IMG/VR virus record: IMGVR_UViG_3300032308_001297
Coordinates: 98,365-162,364 of that record
Direction: 5' to 3' (one strand)
DNA from: a virus
Length of the DNA stretch: 64,000 bases
Shown here one piece after another: positions 10,301-19,535 of this stretch. A program made the position numbers and the translations under genes. The notes beneath the pieces are model-generated. The model did no database searches, was not told the origin of the DNA, and saw nothing but the letters and a program-made list of their open reading frames with translations. Position 1 is the stretch's first letter. Each line of letters starts with the position of its first letter.

Positions 10301-13300
10301 TGAAACGATTTAATCCAGATGCATCAGGAACCTGAATGCTCTGAGTTTTCTGTTCTAATTGATTAAGAGTTGTGTAATATTCAAGCCTTTTAATTCTTTG
10401 ATCTAGCTGACCAATATCTTTCATTGTATAAACTCTATTAGAAAATAGAGATGTTCTTACAGCAAGATCTTTACGTCTATAAGTTTCAAGTTCTCTAGCA
10501 TTTAGAGTTGGGAATGGTGCAACATTAGCTGCAGCGATAACCATGGAATCAACGTCAGGGTTTGGCGCTTTTGGATCTTCAGTAGGAACGCCTTGAATAA
10601 CGCCAAGCTGTCCTTGTTGACTGATTGTAACGAGATCCATACGACCTAAGAAGTATTCAATATCAGCCTGGAAGTTTGAATCTGGTTCTGAAAGATATGA
10701 GAAAGTTCCGGAAACAAACGTATTTGTTATTGATGGGTTAACAGTCGCACCAGCCATAGTAGTTGAACTATTGGCAGTGTTAGCTTTATATGCACGGAAA
10801 TCTACAGAGTCTCTTAGATCGTAAGTAATATTTCCAGTTGTATATGTTGGTATTTCAGCCCAAGAAATTGTTGTATTAGTAACAGCTGAATTTATGGTTG
10901 GATACGAATCAACGGAGAAAAACCCAACGCCATTGTTCAAGTTAGCTGTAAAATGATCAACTTCAACTGTTAAATATGGAATTGAAGAAAGATAACCTCT
11001 ATATTCAGGTCTTAATGCTAATGTTCCGTGATCGTAGTAGTCGTCTTTTTGCCCAGAACCGAAAACGAAAAATCTAGTTATATTTTCAGCTGTTGTGTTT
11101 GAGTATGAAGAATTCGATGAACCCCAAACATTTCTTAACTTCAACAAATCAGGAAGACCAAGATTCCATGGCCCATTAAAACCGCCAGAATTGTTTGCTA
11201 AATTTAATTTAACATATCTATTTTTCTTTACGTCTTTCCTAGCCTGTGTAGCTTGGCTTCTTCTCATTTTATATTGAACAGACATAGCTGTTGACGTGGT
11301 GGTTAATGGCAGAGAAGAATTGGCAGAACCAGTGCTAATATCAAAAGTAGTAGAGCTAGTAATGTTTACATAACGACTGCCTGGATACGTAGCGTCAAGC
11401 GGAACTTCATAACCAACTGGATAGAACTTAGCAACGTTAGCAGAAGCGTTAGTGAACGCACAGTTTGCATCCATAAACATGACAGTGCTGTTTGTGGAAA
11501 CAATACGACGATAGTCCACAGTTCCACCAGAATTAAAAATCTTAACATATTCGCCATTAGCAAAATAAGTTGTTAAATTTGTTCCAGTTAATCTGTTATT
11601 TGAAGTGCTTACACCAAAAGAACCACCAACATTTACAGTAGCAGCGTTTGCTCTAAAAGTAACAATGAATTCGTTTTCTAAAGTGTCGCCTAACTGAAAT
11701 GGATAAGAACCACTATACCCTAGAGTATCAGAACCGCCAGTATAAGAAGAATTTGATGTTACGGATAGAATGCCTAAATTTGAAAGGTTAGAAGTAGATG
11801 TTGCTCTGAAATAAAACTCAGTAGCATTTACAGAACCATTAGAACTACGTAGAGTTCTTAATGCTTTCTTACCAAACGGGAACACAAGGTTTGTTCTGCC
11901 GCTCTGGTTAAGAATTGCAGTAGTAGAAGAATTAGCAATATCGGCTCTGAATTCACCATAAGTGTTAACTGCAGAATTAGCAACGATAGCTTTAGCGTCG
12001 TTTAGGAAACTTTTGCCGCTATTCATTGTAATATCAGTCAAGTAAACACGATAAGTTGTTCCTGGTAGACCTGGATCTCCTTCGTCATGAACAATCTGTT
12101 TTACTTTGGCTGTACCAATTTTACTACCATTTACTGTATAATCAGCAACACCAACAGAGATAGTTGATTGTTGAGTGTCGTATAGATCAACAGTAATAAA
12201 GTTGGAGAAATCAAGAGCTCCCATGACTTCGTTAGCGTATACGAAGTTGCCATAATTTGTGGTAATTACCTGAGAATTGGCTTCTCTAGTTGTAATAGCT
12301 TTGTTTGTATCGATTTTAAGAGAAGAAAGGAAATCTACTCTCTTACCGTGCACATAACCTGTACCAGAAGAAACTTCGTAAGAAAAGGCGTCAGTGTTTG
12401 AAGTGTTAGATGGATATGTTGCTTCGACTTGGAATGGCTTAATTACATAGTCGCCAGACTCTTCATAAGTTCTTTTATCAATATGATCGCCTAATTTTGA
12501 GTACGGATCATCTTGTCTGTTTAATACAATCTCATTAGTGATATTCGAGAATTCGAATACAATAAAGAAAGATTCGTTGTTAGCAATACTTGTTCTTAAA
12601 CGAGAAGTTAAAGATGGAACCAATTTCAAACGATGAGCGCCAGGAGCGTTTTCGTTTGAATAACCTAGAGCGTTATCTAGTAGGCTTTCGTCTTCGGTTT
12701 CAGTAACAATTGACTCGGTTGTTTCAAACCCAACAACATAATTCGCGACATTTGTATTATAATGATTAACTACGATTGTCTGACCATCAACTTTCTGGAA
12801 GAAACCTTTCTGGAAACACCATCCCTCTTCGATAGTTAATCCATAACCTTTACCGATGGCGTTGATTGTTGCATTAGTTGATATTACGTAAATAGAGTTA
12901 ATTAAATTATTAGAATTTATAGCCCCTAGTTTAGACTGATTTTGATTGTAGATTCTAATAAGTTCGCCATTAGCAAATGTAGTATTACCATTAACTCCTG
13001 TGTTTAGATATTTCACATGGAAGTGGTTAGTATCTGGATAATTTACCTCTAGACCTGCAGTTGTAACGAGAGCAACTGCACGAACATTTGAAGTTTGACC
13101 AACTAATAGACATTGGTTGTTTACGGCTGCGAATACACCATTAGCGTTAGCTGTGAAATTATCAACAACTCGAACGAAATCGAAACTTTTAATTGTGGTT
13201 GGAGAGCAACCGCTAATAACGCTACCATCGGTGAGAATTTTTGTACCAAATTTATCAATTTGGTTCTGGAGCATAGTCTGAAGCTGGGTTAATTCTCTAG

Positions 13301-13403
13301 CCTGAACTGCAACTGTTGGGCGAAATAAAATTCTATAGAATTTTTTGTTTTCGTCGAAATCATCAAAATAAGGGGATGTATTAAAATCAGTTTCTAAAGG
13401 CAT
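7392..13403 (-). CDS. Very large DUF4815-type baseplate/tail-fibre protein
   Basis: 2003 aa, the longest gene in the window. The N-terminus carries the DUF4815 signature: DFDENKKFYRILFRPTVAVQ, ARELTQLQTMLQNQIDKFG, then TDGSVISGC. These proteins are found in T4-like cyanophages and their relatives, where they are virion proteins encoded beside gp8. The middle includes repeated Ser/Asn/Thr beta segments and a helical hinge around residues 985-1060 (ARELETYRRKDLAVRTSLF, DQRIKRLEYYTTLNQLEQ). The C-terminal half contains jelly-roll-like segments. Probably a peripheral baseplate component or a fibre anchor; the exact T4 counterpart is not clear. Confidence 0.75.
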   Translation of the reverse strand: MPLETDFNTSPYFDDFDENKKFYRILFRPTVAVQARELTQLQTMLQNQIDKFGTKILTDGSVISGCSPTTIKSFDFVRVVDNFTANANGVFAAVNNQCLLVGQTSNVRAVALVTTAGLEVNYPDTNHFHVKYLNTGVNGNTTFANGELIRIYNQNQSKLGAINSNNLINSIYVISTNATINAIGKGYGLTIEEGWCFQKGFFQKVDGQTIVVNHYNTNVANYVVGFETTESIVTETEDESLLDNALGYSNENAPGAHRLKLVPSLTSRLRTSIANNESFFIVFEFSNITNEIVLNRQDDPYSKLGDHIDKRTYEESGDYVIKPFQVEATYPSNTSNTDAFSYEVSSGTGYVHGKRVDFLSSLKIDTNKAITTREANSQVITTNYGNFVYANEVMGALDFSNFITVDLYDTQQSTISVGVADYTVNGSKIGTAKVKQIVHDEGDPGLPGTTYRVYLTDITMNSGKSFLNDAKAIVANSAVNTYGEFRADIANSSTTAILNQSGRTNLVFPFGKKALRTLRSSNGSVNATEFYFRATSTSNLSNLGILSVTSNSSYTGGSDTLGYSGSYPFQLGDTLENEFIVTFRANAATVNVGGSFGVSTSNNRLTGTNLTTYFANGEYVKIFNSGGTVDYRRIVSTNSTVMFMDANCAFTNASANVAKFYPVGYEVPLDATYPGSRYVNITSSTTFDISTGSANSSLPLTTTSTAMSVQYKMRRSQATQARKDVKKNRYVKLNLANNSGGFNGPWNLGLPDLLKLRNVWGSSNSSYSNTTAENITRFFVFGSGQKDDYYDHGTLALRPEYRGYLSSIPYLTVEVDHFTANLNNGVGFFSVDSYPTINSAVTNTTISWAEIPTYTTGNITYDLRDSVDFRAYKANTANSSTTMAGATVNPSITNTFVSGTFSYLSEPDSNFQADIEYFLGRMDLVTISQQGQLGVIQGVPTEDPKAPNPDVDSMVIAAANVAPFPTLNARELETYRRKDLAVRTSLFSNRVYTMKDIGQLDQRIKRLEYYTTLNQLEQKTQSIQVPDASGLNRFKNGIFADPMTSHLFAEASDEGYRWCIDIRQGHGRPTFTTKDIDLAFNNTTSTGVTLTGKLVTRPYSHEQYIFQPYATKYRNNNQDIWTWNGTLNLYPNYDMNKDETSIPNADAVLDLMQPFIELGEAGNIWGSHYGPWQVYAQSGNVYSGLWTYWQQLVTTHWYVPMTNTVELGRFLTDIAVQPYIKSKTIAFIATGVKPSSRMYAYFDETPVSAYCAPGSLNTSLGATASAIVSAAARTGRPDTAVNRTGNFGDPIFSDQFGNVFGVFNIPQGQFRVGERRFMIMDADSLVYGDDAALSKAVGTYVASNITTTSQEATITTITPDVRTCYSYNYTTTYFRDPIAQSFKVESPQQESGVFATKIDLFFKSKDANTGIRAIICGMNAGLPDNNKIFGWGRVDANNVSISDIANAATTIVFNDPIYLAGNTEYAFWVEPESSTPDYNMWVAEMGDFDTITGSQIGSNPYTGESFRSSNARTWTALPREDVKFNLYVANFTVGTGQAYFDNENDEFITYNSIALANSLVTPSSASGDEVYVINASSNAIINSPATIHGSLQSIDLANNQLILDSSTGNFSPAQKIGFFRFRTAGNTAEAAANLNTLIATANVVSIDDYAYHAIVPRFSTITPLGTAITTEFVGSSNSGIIDTTYSELEFDIEREMLDYERKIYSRSNEPGILGGNTKSLTIKNQLTCVQKYVSPAIDISRKGAKVINNTINFSSFGEDTGNGNALCRYISQPIVLADGQDSEDMKIYLSAYRPYNTDVEVYAKFLSASDPETLVDKDWTKLNNDSSELYCSPIDRYDFKEFVYTLPSSVGYSSYNVTANTTGVSNTSETIAIEAANSIFSVGNKVYYAVPASNTAIGGLTANSYYYVSFANSSAIAVANTPGGANVNITESRTGAGEVHTITGPVVHRAFANASNFGIIEYNSESGARYQDYKTFAIKIVLLSTSGVFVPKIDDLRGIALMV

Positions 13404-13420
13404 ATTTTGCTAACCCTATC

Positions 13421-14977
13421 TTATAACTTGATTACCAGTCTAAAAGTTTCCGACTGTGTGTTTGATCTTACTGTATTATTTATGTTCTGGATATACATTG
13501 TATAGATGTCTTGAGAGAAGATATCGCCTCTATCTTGTAAAGCAAAAGAAGTTACGACAGCGCCATTGGAGTTTTTAATATATTCTCCATCAACAAAATA
13601 TTTGTCTCCAACAAAATGTGCAACAGAGCCGTTTGACCAAACTATTGTGGCTCTAGCGTTACTAGTAGCGCCGATAATAACATCAGTATTAGTAAATGTA
13701 TAAGCTGGGGAACATGTTGCTATTCCAATCTGACTGAAGGTATTTGAACTATATCTTGAACCCTTAGATTGATTGTTTGCAATCAATGCGTATGGATTCT
13801 TAACTAGACCAATTTTATTATATGTGACATTTGAAGATATAGCGTTTGATTCAGTGTTTGAAAATGTAAAGGAAATCGATAATCCCTGCATATCCAATTC
13901 AATCGCAGGATCTTTACCATGACCTCCTGGTGGAGGAACGATAGGATAAACAGTAGCCCCCGAACCATATGATGAATTACTAACAACAACTGCATTAGCC
14001 CATGTAATAGAGGATCCTCTATCTAAACAAACCACAGAAGCGATAGAATTAGTTACAGCGTTAACGACTGTATAAGCTGTTGGGTTATTACCGCTAGCAG
14101 AATCACTGGTGAATAAAATTCTTGGAGAAATTTTATACAAAGAAGCGCCAGCAGTAATAGCAGCAGTGTTAGCTGCTGAATCTAAAGAAACTGTTCTTAC
14201 TGGTCCAGAAACTGTATAGTCTGTAATATTGAAAATTTGATATGAATTATTACTTGAACTGTAAATATAAATGCTGTTATTTACATAATGGCCTGGAATC
14301 GAAGAAGCATTAGCTTCAATAACCAAAGCTGTAGTATTTGTTACGCCCTGGATTGTGCCGTTATGATATGTTTCATACCCAGATCCACCAGTATTAACAA
14401 CAACAGTTTCAATTCCAGAATATGTTAAAGAAGAAGACTGAATAGTAGTGTTAGGGTAAATTGGACAATAATTAATAGTAGAAAATCTATCAAAATCTTC
14501 TGTTGAAACAGAAGCTACATATCTCCATTTATAACCATCTTCGGTAGTCTGGAAAGTTGTTGATTGAGTTGGAGTTCCTATGGATGCTGGATTTTTTATA
14601 GAAGCAGCGCCATTTGCATTGTCAATGCATTTGTAAAAATGATATGTTCCACCAATAGCTGTTGGAGGAGCGACTACATAAAACACACTATTAGACAAGT
14701 CTTTGGTGTTATCGTATCTATCATAAACTGTATTAGAATTCCAAACATACTTTTTTACTATAGGTGCGAAATTATTTGCTAATAATTTTTTACCAAATAA
14801 CATTTGCCAATCATTTATGAAATATTTTTCATAATCGTTATTTTCTATAGATGGTGTATCTCCTGGCCATGGTTCAGCGCCAGCTGCGAATGCATAATAA
14901 TGAGAAGTATTAGTTGAAACATTATCAACAATCTCGTCGTAAATAGCTTTTTTGAAAGACGGCGTTAGTTTTCCCAT
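13421..14977 (-). CDS. 8: Baseplate wedge subunit gp8-like
   Basis: 518 aa. Residues 1-130 follow the gp8 pattern of cyanophage-like myoviruses: FKKAIYDEIVDNVS, SHYYAFAAGAEPWPGD, DWQMLFGKKLL, VWNSNTVYDRYDNTKDLSN and FYKCIDN, then GYKWRYVASV. T4 gp8 is 334 aa, so this copy carries extra C-terminal beta domains, as cyanophage versions do. It overlaps the gene upstream by one base within the wedge operon gp25-gp6-gp7-gp10-gp8. Role: wedge protein linking gp7/gp10 in the baseplate (family knowledge). Confidence 0.7.
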   Translation of the reverse strand: MGKLTPSFKKAIYDEIVDNVSTNTSHYYAFAAGAEPWPGDTPSIENNDYEKYFINDWQMLFGKKLLANNFAPIVKKYVWNSNTVYDRYDNTKDLSNSVFYVVAPPTAIGGTYHFYKCIDNANGAASIKNPASIGTPTQSTTFQTTEDGYKWRYVASVSTEDFDRFSTINYCPIYPNTTIQSSSLTYSGIETVVVNTGGSGYETYHNGTIQGVTNTTALVIEANASSIPGHYVNNSIYIYSSSNNSYQIFNITDYTVSGPVRTVSLDSAANTAAITAGASLYKISPRILFTSDSASGNNPTAYTVVNAVTNSIASVVCLDRGSSITWANAVVVSNSSYGSGATVYPIVPPPGGHGKDPAIELDMQGLSISFTFSNTESNAISSNVTYNKIGLVKNPYALIANNQSKGSRYSSNTFSQIGIATCSPAYTFTNTDVIIGATSNARATIVWSNGSVAHFVGDKYFVDGEYIKNSNGAVVTSFALQDRGDIFSQDIYTMYIQNINNTVRSNTQSETFRLVIKL

Positions 14978-16743
14978 TATTTGACATCCATTAAATATGA
15001 ACCATAAAGATTTGTGCCATCTGAAATGAACATTACAATATCTCTGGCGCCAGCAGTCGTAGTAAGTTCAGGTGCAACACCAGCAGTCCATTTAAATACA
15101 GAGTTCCAACTAATAGTTCTACTTCCAGGACTATCTTGAATCACGTGAAGAATATAATTTCCTATTTTTAGATTAGTTGGTGCAGCCATAGTTCTGTTAC
15201 CACCAAGAGTAACTGTTGCTACCTGACCCAATGCAGTGTTCCAATTAATAGTTGAACCGTCTGTTAAAGTCTGCGAAAGAACATTAGCTGCTGCAACACT
15301 TACCGTTCCGCCAAAATTAGTATTGGCGTTGAAATTGGCAACACCGTTACAATTAACTACGCCAGTGAAAGCAGAATTACCAGTAACATTCAAATTACCG
15401 CCAACGTTTGCCGTGCTAGATAAAGTGGCAGAGCCAGTAACAGAAATAGTGTTAGCAAAAGAAACATTTGATGTAATTGATGGTATAGTAACATTTGCAT
15501 TAAAAGATACAGTATTATTAAATTGAAAAATACCATAAACATTAACAGTAGCAGTATTGGTTATTGTTACGTTTGCTGCGAAAGAAGAAACATTTGATAC
15601 ATATGTTGGACCAAGAATATACAGATTAGTATTTGTAATTACGTTTGCGAAAAAGCTCGTGTTTCCAGTAAAAGTGGCTGCATTACTCCACGAGTAAAAT
15701 GCGCTCGTATTTACACCTGGAACGGTCGACCAATACACAGTCGATCCATTAGAAGTTAATAGCTGTCCAGCTGAACCTGTGGATCCATTGGCTTCTAGGA
15801 ATTTTGTATTAGGGATCACAAACCCAGAAGAGTTAATAACAAAACTATTAACAGAAATAGTATTGGCTTGAATTTCTTTATTAAAGATATGAGTATTGGA
15901 CCATATGAAATAGCCAGCTGTATTAACAGAGGCAACGCCAGGAGAAGACCAGTAAACTCTTGAACTACCGTCAGAAGTCAAATATTGACCAGCTGTACCG
16001 AGAGAACCATTGGCTTCAACAGGAAGAGCGTCGCCGAAAGAAAGCTGTGTGCTATTTACAACAAGTTTTCCACCAACTTGAACGACAGCTGCATTTACTG
16101 TTCCTGTGAAAACACCAGTGCTGTTTGCTACAGTACTGGTTCCAACAGTGTGAGAAGAAGAGTTTATAACTCCGGTATGATAGATACCAGTAGAATTAGC
16201 AATGAGATCAGAACCAACAGTATGCGCTGCAGAATTGACCGTTCCTGTATGGTACAAGCCAGTGCTATTCCCAATAAGGTTAGTGCCGACAGTATGAGAG
16301 GCTGCATTAATTACTCCTGTGTGATATACTCCTGTAGCATTACCAACAAGGTTAGATCCAACAGTGAAAGAAGCGGCGTTAGCAGAACCATTAACAGTAA
16401 GGACAGTAGAATTTACAAATAGGTAATTAGCGACGTTTGCAGTACCACCAACATTCAAGTTAGCCGAAGCGTTAACAAGGGTTGAATTAACGATTAAGCT
16501 ATTTGCTAAGTTTAAGAGGCTATTGTTGGCTGTAAATCTGACAGTAGAATTACCGAAATAGAAACCAACTGCATTAGATACAGAAGAATTTACAGTTGAA
16601 TTACCAACTGTGATCATACCAGAAGCTATGTAAGTGGTATAAATTTCTGTAAAATTATTATTGATTTTGATCATACCGTTTCGAACGGTATCACCAGTTC
16701 CATCGTTTGGCGCTGAACCTACGTTAACAACCTGTTGAGCCAA
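14977..16743 (-). CDS. gp10/gp9-type baseplate protein with fibre-like repeats
   Basis: 588 aa. The first 35 residues (VVNVGSAPNDGTGDTVRNGM, IKINNNFTEIY) match the N-terminal attachment motif of T4 gp10 and gp9 (NIGNVVDDGTGDYLRKGGIK in T4 gp10). The rest is Asn/Ser/Thr/Val-rich beta repeat with about four tandem copies of a 25-residue unit (HTVG..LI.NSTG.YHTG..N) encoded near 16130-16390. The C-terminal 90 residues form a separate domain (GGNRTMAAPTNLKIGNYILH). Likely a wedge pin or short fibre protein. Confidence 0.65.
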   Translation of the reverse strand: MAQQVVNVGSAPNDGTGDTVRNGMIKINNNFTEIYTTYIASGMITVGNSTVNSSVSNAVGFYFGNSTVRFTANNSLLNLANSLIVNSTLVNASANLNVGGTANVANYLFVNSTVLTVNGSANAASFTVGSNLVGNATGVYHTGVINAASHTVGTNLIGNSTGLYHTGTVNSAAHTVGSDLIANSTGIYHTGVINSSSHTVGTSTVANSTGVFTGTVNAAVVQVGGKLVVNSTQLSFGDALPVEANGSLGTAGQYLTSDGSSRVYWSSPGVASVNTAGYFIWSNTHIFNKEIQANTISVNSFVINSSGFVIPNTKFLEANGSTGSAGQLLTSNGSTVYWSTVPGVNTSAFYSWSNAATFTGNTSFFANVITNTNLYILGPTYVSNVSSFAANVTITNTATVNVYGIFQFNNTVSFNANVTIPSITSNVSFANTISVTGSATLSSTANVGGNLNVTGNSAFTGVVNCNGVANFNANTNFGGTVSVAAANVLSQTLTDGSTINWNTALGQVATVTLGGNRTMAAPTNLKIGNYILHVIQDSPGSRTISWNSVFKWTAGVAPELTTTAGARDIVMFISDGTNLYGSYLMDVK

Positions 16744-16757
16744 TTTCTATCCCCTTA

Positions 16758-19535
16758 TTATGAAATTCTGTCTGTAGTGGTCGAAGAATCACAACGTAAT
16801 ATCGCACTCGAACACAAAAATTGATAACCAATTATGAGCGTGTCAGCCTGAGATGGTTCTTCTAGAATACCTAAAAGTTCTTCTTCTAGATTAATTAGTA
16901 GAAATTTACCAAATAATTCCGATCCAGAAGAATGAAAAGTTTCGTATAAAATATTCTTATATTTATCTAATGTTCTGGCGACTTGAATTTCGTAAGAATA
17001 ATCTTGATAATAATAACTGTCTTGGATATATTTATTTGAGTTTAAAAACCCTTGAGTGTTTATCCAATATCCTCTACCTCTACCAGATCCTCTTAGATTA
17101 ACTCTGCCTGTAATTTCTGCAGAAACATTAAAAGGAGCCAATGTAGCTTCTAAAAACGCTCCAGAACCATTAACTGTTTGGATAGATATTTTAGGAATAA
17201 CATCATAACCAGCGCCAGTTTCAGTTAAAGTTGTAGATATAATAGAACCGTTAGCGTCAGTGGTGATATAACCTTGAGAAGTCACAGAAGGGAAACCGCC
17301 CGAAAATATCAATTTTTCATTGTTAGCGTAACCCTGACCTGTTTGTAAAATACTAATAGTATTAGAAACCGCACCATAGAGGTAAGCCTTTACGTATTCT
17401 CCTTGAACGTAACCTTTACCAGAAGAAAACAATTTTACTTGTGCAACAACGCCAGCGCCGCCAGTATAGTTAGCGTCAATACTTGCATTCTCGCCGTATG
17501 TTTCACCTGCAGGGTTAGCCATTAAAGATTCGTAAGTTGCAAACTGCGAAGGAAGAATAGTTGGCATAACTCTATAGTTCGCAGAAGGTGTAGAATTTAA
17601 AGTTGGTTTTCCATACAAAAACATACTAGTAGAGTTAACAACTTGTCTTACAACTATTAGCTGTTTAGAGCTAGAAAGCGAACTATTGGCCTGAACCTGG
17701 ATAACACTATTACCGCTGAAGATAGTAGTAAATGCAGTATTGACACCAGTTATATAAGGTAAAAATGTAGCTTCAAATGCAGCACCAGAACCAGCAGAAT
17801 TACCGCCAGTAGAATTAGAAACAGTAATATTTGAAGTTGGTGCAGAGAAATTTGCTCCATAGTTTGATAGAATTATAGAAGTAATACCACCTGTAGCATT
17901 TGTAGTGACATTTGCTACGGCGTTTGTTCCAGTAGGATTGACAACAGTAACATAATCCGTGTTACTATAACCTGACATAGTTCCAGCAGCACCAATAGAG
18001 AAAACTCGAGTGTTTGTAGAACTATAAGAAACATTGCCTCTCATAGTGTTCGAAGCAAGAGTTGATCTTACGAATGTATTAGCTCTCTGTACGTAACTGT
18101 TACCAATACGAATGCTTGCAAGAGAAGAAATTTTACCAAAAACACTATTTGTGAAAGTTAAACACCCATTAGTAGTATTAACTGTATAAGAGAGTATTGA
18201 TGTATTTGTATTACCGTAAGCAGAACCATAAGCCACATTAGTAATCAATACAGTAGGAGTTGCGTTAACAAAAGCAGAACCATTATTAGATATAGTAAAA
18301 TAAAGAGCCCCACCAGTTGTATTTGTTACCATAGTTACTGTGGCATTAACTCCTCCTGGTTGATCGCTAACAAATACGATAACATCGTTATTGTTATAAC
18401 CTAATGGAGTTCCAGTGTATGAAATGGCGTTCAAACTTATGTTAGAGCCAATGGCGGAAACTATATTAGCTCCTGGATTATTAGGGAATCCATAAGAAGT
18501 AGCGTTAATAACTTTGTTAACATCAACCATATTACAAATAAGATCGGTGTTATAAGTTATGGTCTGAGGAGAAATAACAGAACCAATTTCAAAAGAAGCG
18601 CCTTGACCATAATTATCACGGAGACCTCTATATGTAAATGTAGAAGCGTTTGCAGTGTAACCCCAACCACCATCTAAAATATCAAAATAGATAGATCCAT
18701 AGCCAATAGCAATTTCACTGGCTTTAATTAAACCTTCAACGCCCTCTGAAATTCTTTGACCTGTTTCTAAATCATTTGATGCGATTTTAAATATCGATCC
18801 AATTTTAAAACCTTGACCGCCAGAGAAAACCTCAATGTTATCTAAAGAACCTAAATTGCGTGGAGCGGCGACAGTAGCCGAAGTATTAGCTTCTTGACCT
18901 TTTAAAACGATTGGTTCATCGATAGTAAATTCACCACCATATGGTCTTACATTAGTGATATAAAGAATACTAGAATTTTTACCGGAAAAATTTTCTCTTA
19001 CATAATTTTCCACTACAGCGGTTGTGCCTGATGTAATGCCTATGATAGTTTTTCCAACATAATCAGAAAGAACCAGAGAATCAGAAAGTTCTAGATATCT
19101 TGGTTCAACCCAAATACCATCTGAAGCTCTAAGAATATCTTTACCTGGAAGATAAATTTCAACGTCTTCTCCATAAACAAGTTTGAACAAAAGACGATAA
19201 CATTGAATTGTACCTTTTGAGCGGTAAACGTCAAGAATATGTTTTAGAAGGAATCTTTTACTTGTAATAGTTTTGAATGGGATACCATAAAGATATTTTT
19301 GTTGAAAGTGAGAAAGAAATTTAGTAAGAGTTTCGTCAATATCTCTGTAGCTTAAAAGTTCTCTCGTTTCTGCAATAGGTCCACCATCAGGAGTTTGATG
19401 TTCAATACTCTCTGTTTCCATCCATTCATAATATGCTTTTAAGAATAGGATAAAATTCTCGCCCTCTTCTTGATAGAAACGAGGTAATTGAGATTCAATA
19501 AAATTTGATATAAATTTTTCTTGTGAAAAATCCAT
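16758..19535 (-). CDS. 7: Baseplate wedge initiator gp7-like
   Basis: 925 aa, comparable with T4 gp7 (1032 aa). N-terminal helical region residues 1-150: FISNFIESQLPRFYQEEG, FLKAYYEWMET, LLKHILDVYRSKGTIQCYRLLFKLVYGEDVEIY. It is followed by many Gly/Asn-rich beta modules of the type seen in cyanophage gp7, then a helical C-terminal part (YQDYSYEIQVARTLDKYKNIL). It lies directly after gp6 in the same order as in T4 and overlaps its stop by one base. The assignment rests mainly on order plus the N-terminal pattern. Confidence 0.65.
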   Translation of the reverse strand: MDFSQEKFISNFIESQLPRFYQEEGENFILFLKAYYEWMETESIEHQTPDGGPIAETRELLSYRDIDETLTKFLSHFQQKYLYGIPFKTITSKRFLLKHILDVYRSKGTIQCYRLLFKLVYGEDVEIYLPGKDILRASDGIWVEPRYLELSDSLVLSDYVGKTIIGITSGTTAVVENYVRENFSGKNSSILYITNVRPYGGEFTIDEPIVLKGQEANTSATVAAPRNLGSLDNIEVFSGGQGFKIGSIFKIASNDLETGQRISEGVEGLIKASEIAIGYGSIYFDILDGGWGYTANASTFTYRGLRDNYGQGASFEIGSVISPQTITYNTDLICNMVDVNKVINATSYGFPNNPGANIVSAIGSNISLNAISYTGTPLGYNNNDVIVFVSDQPGGVNATVTMVTNTTGGALYFTISNNGSAFVNATPTVLITNVAYGSAYGNTNTSILSYTVNTTNGCLTFTNSVFGKISSLASIRIGNSYVQRANTFVRSTLASNTMRGNVSYSSTNTRVFSIGAAGTMSGYSNTDYVTVVNPTGTNAVANVTTNATGGITSIILSNYGANFSAPTSNITVSNSTGGNSAGSGAAFEATFLPYITGVNTAFTTIFSGNSVIQVQANSSLSSSKQLIVVRQVVNSTSMFLYGKPTLNSTPSANYRVMPTILPSQFATYESLMANPAGETYGENASIDANYTGGAGVVAQVKLFSSGKGYVQGEYVKAYLYGAVSNTISILQTGQGYANNEKLIFSGGFPSVTSQGYITTDANGSIISTTLTETGAGYDVIPKISIQTVNGSGAFLEATLAPFNVSAEITGRVNLRGSGRGRGYWINTQGFLNSNKYIQDSYYYQDYSYEIQVARTLDKYKNILYETFHSSGSELFGKFLLINLEEELLGILEEPSQADTLIIGYQFLCSSAILRCDSSTTTDRIS

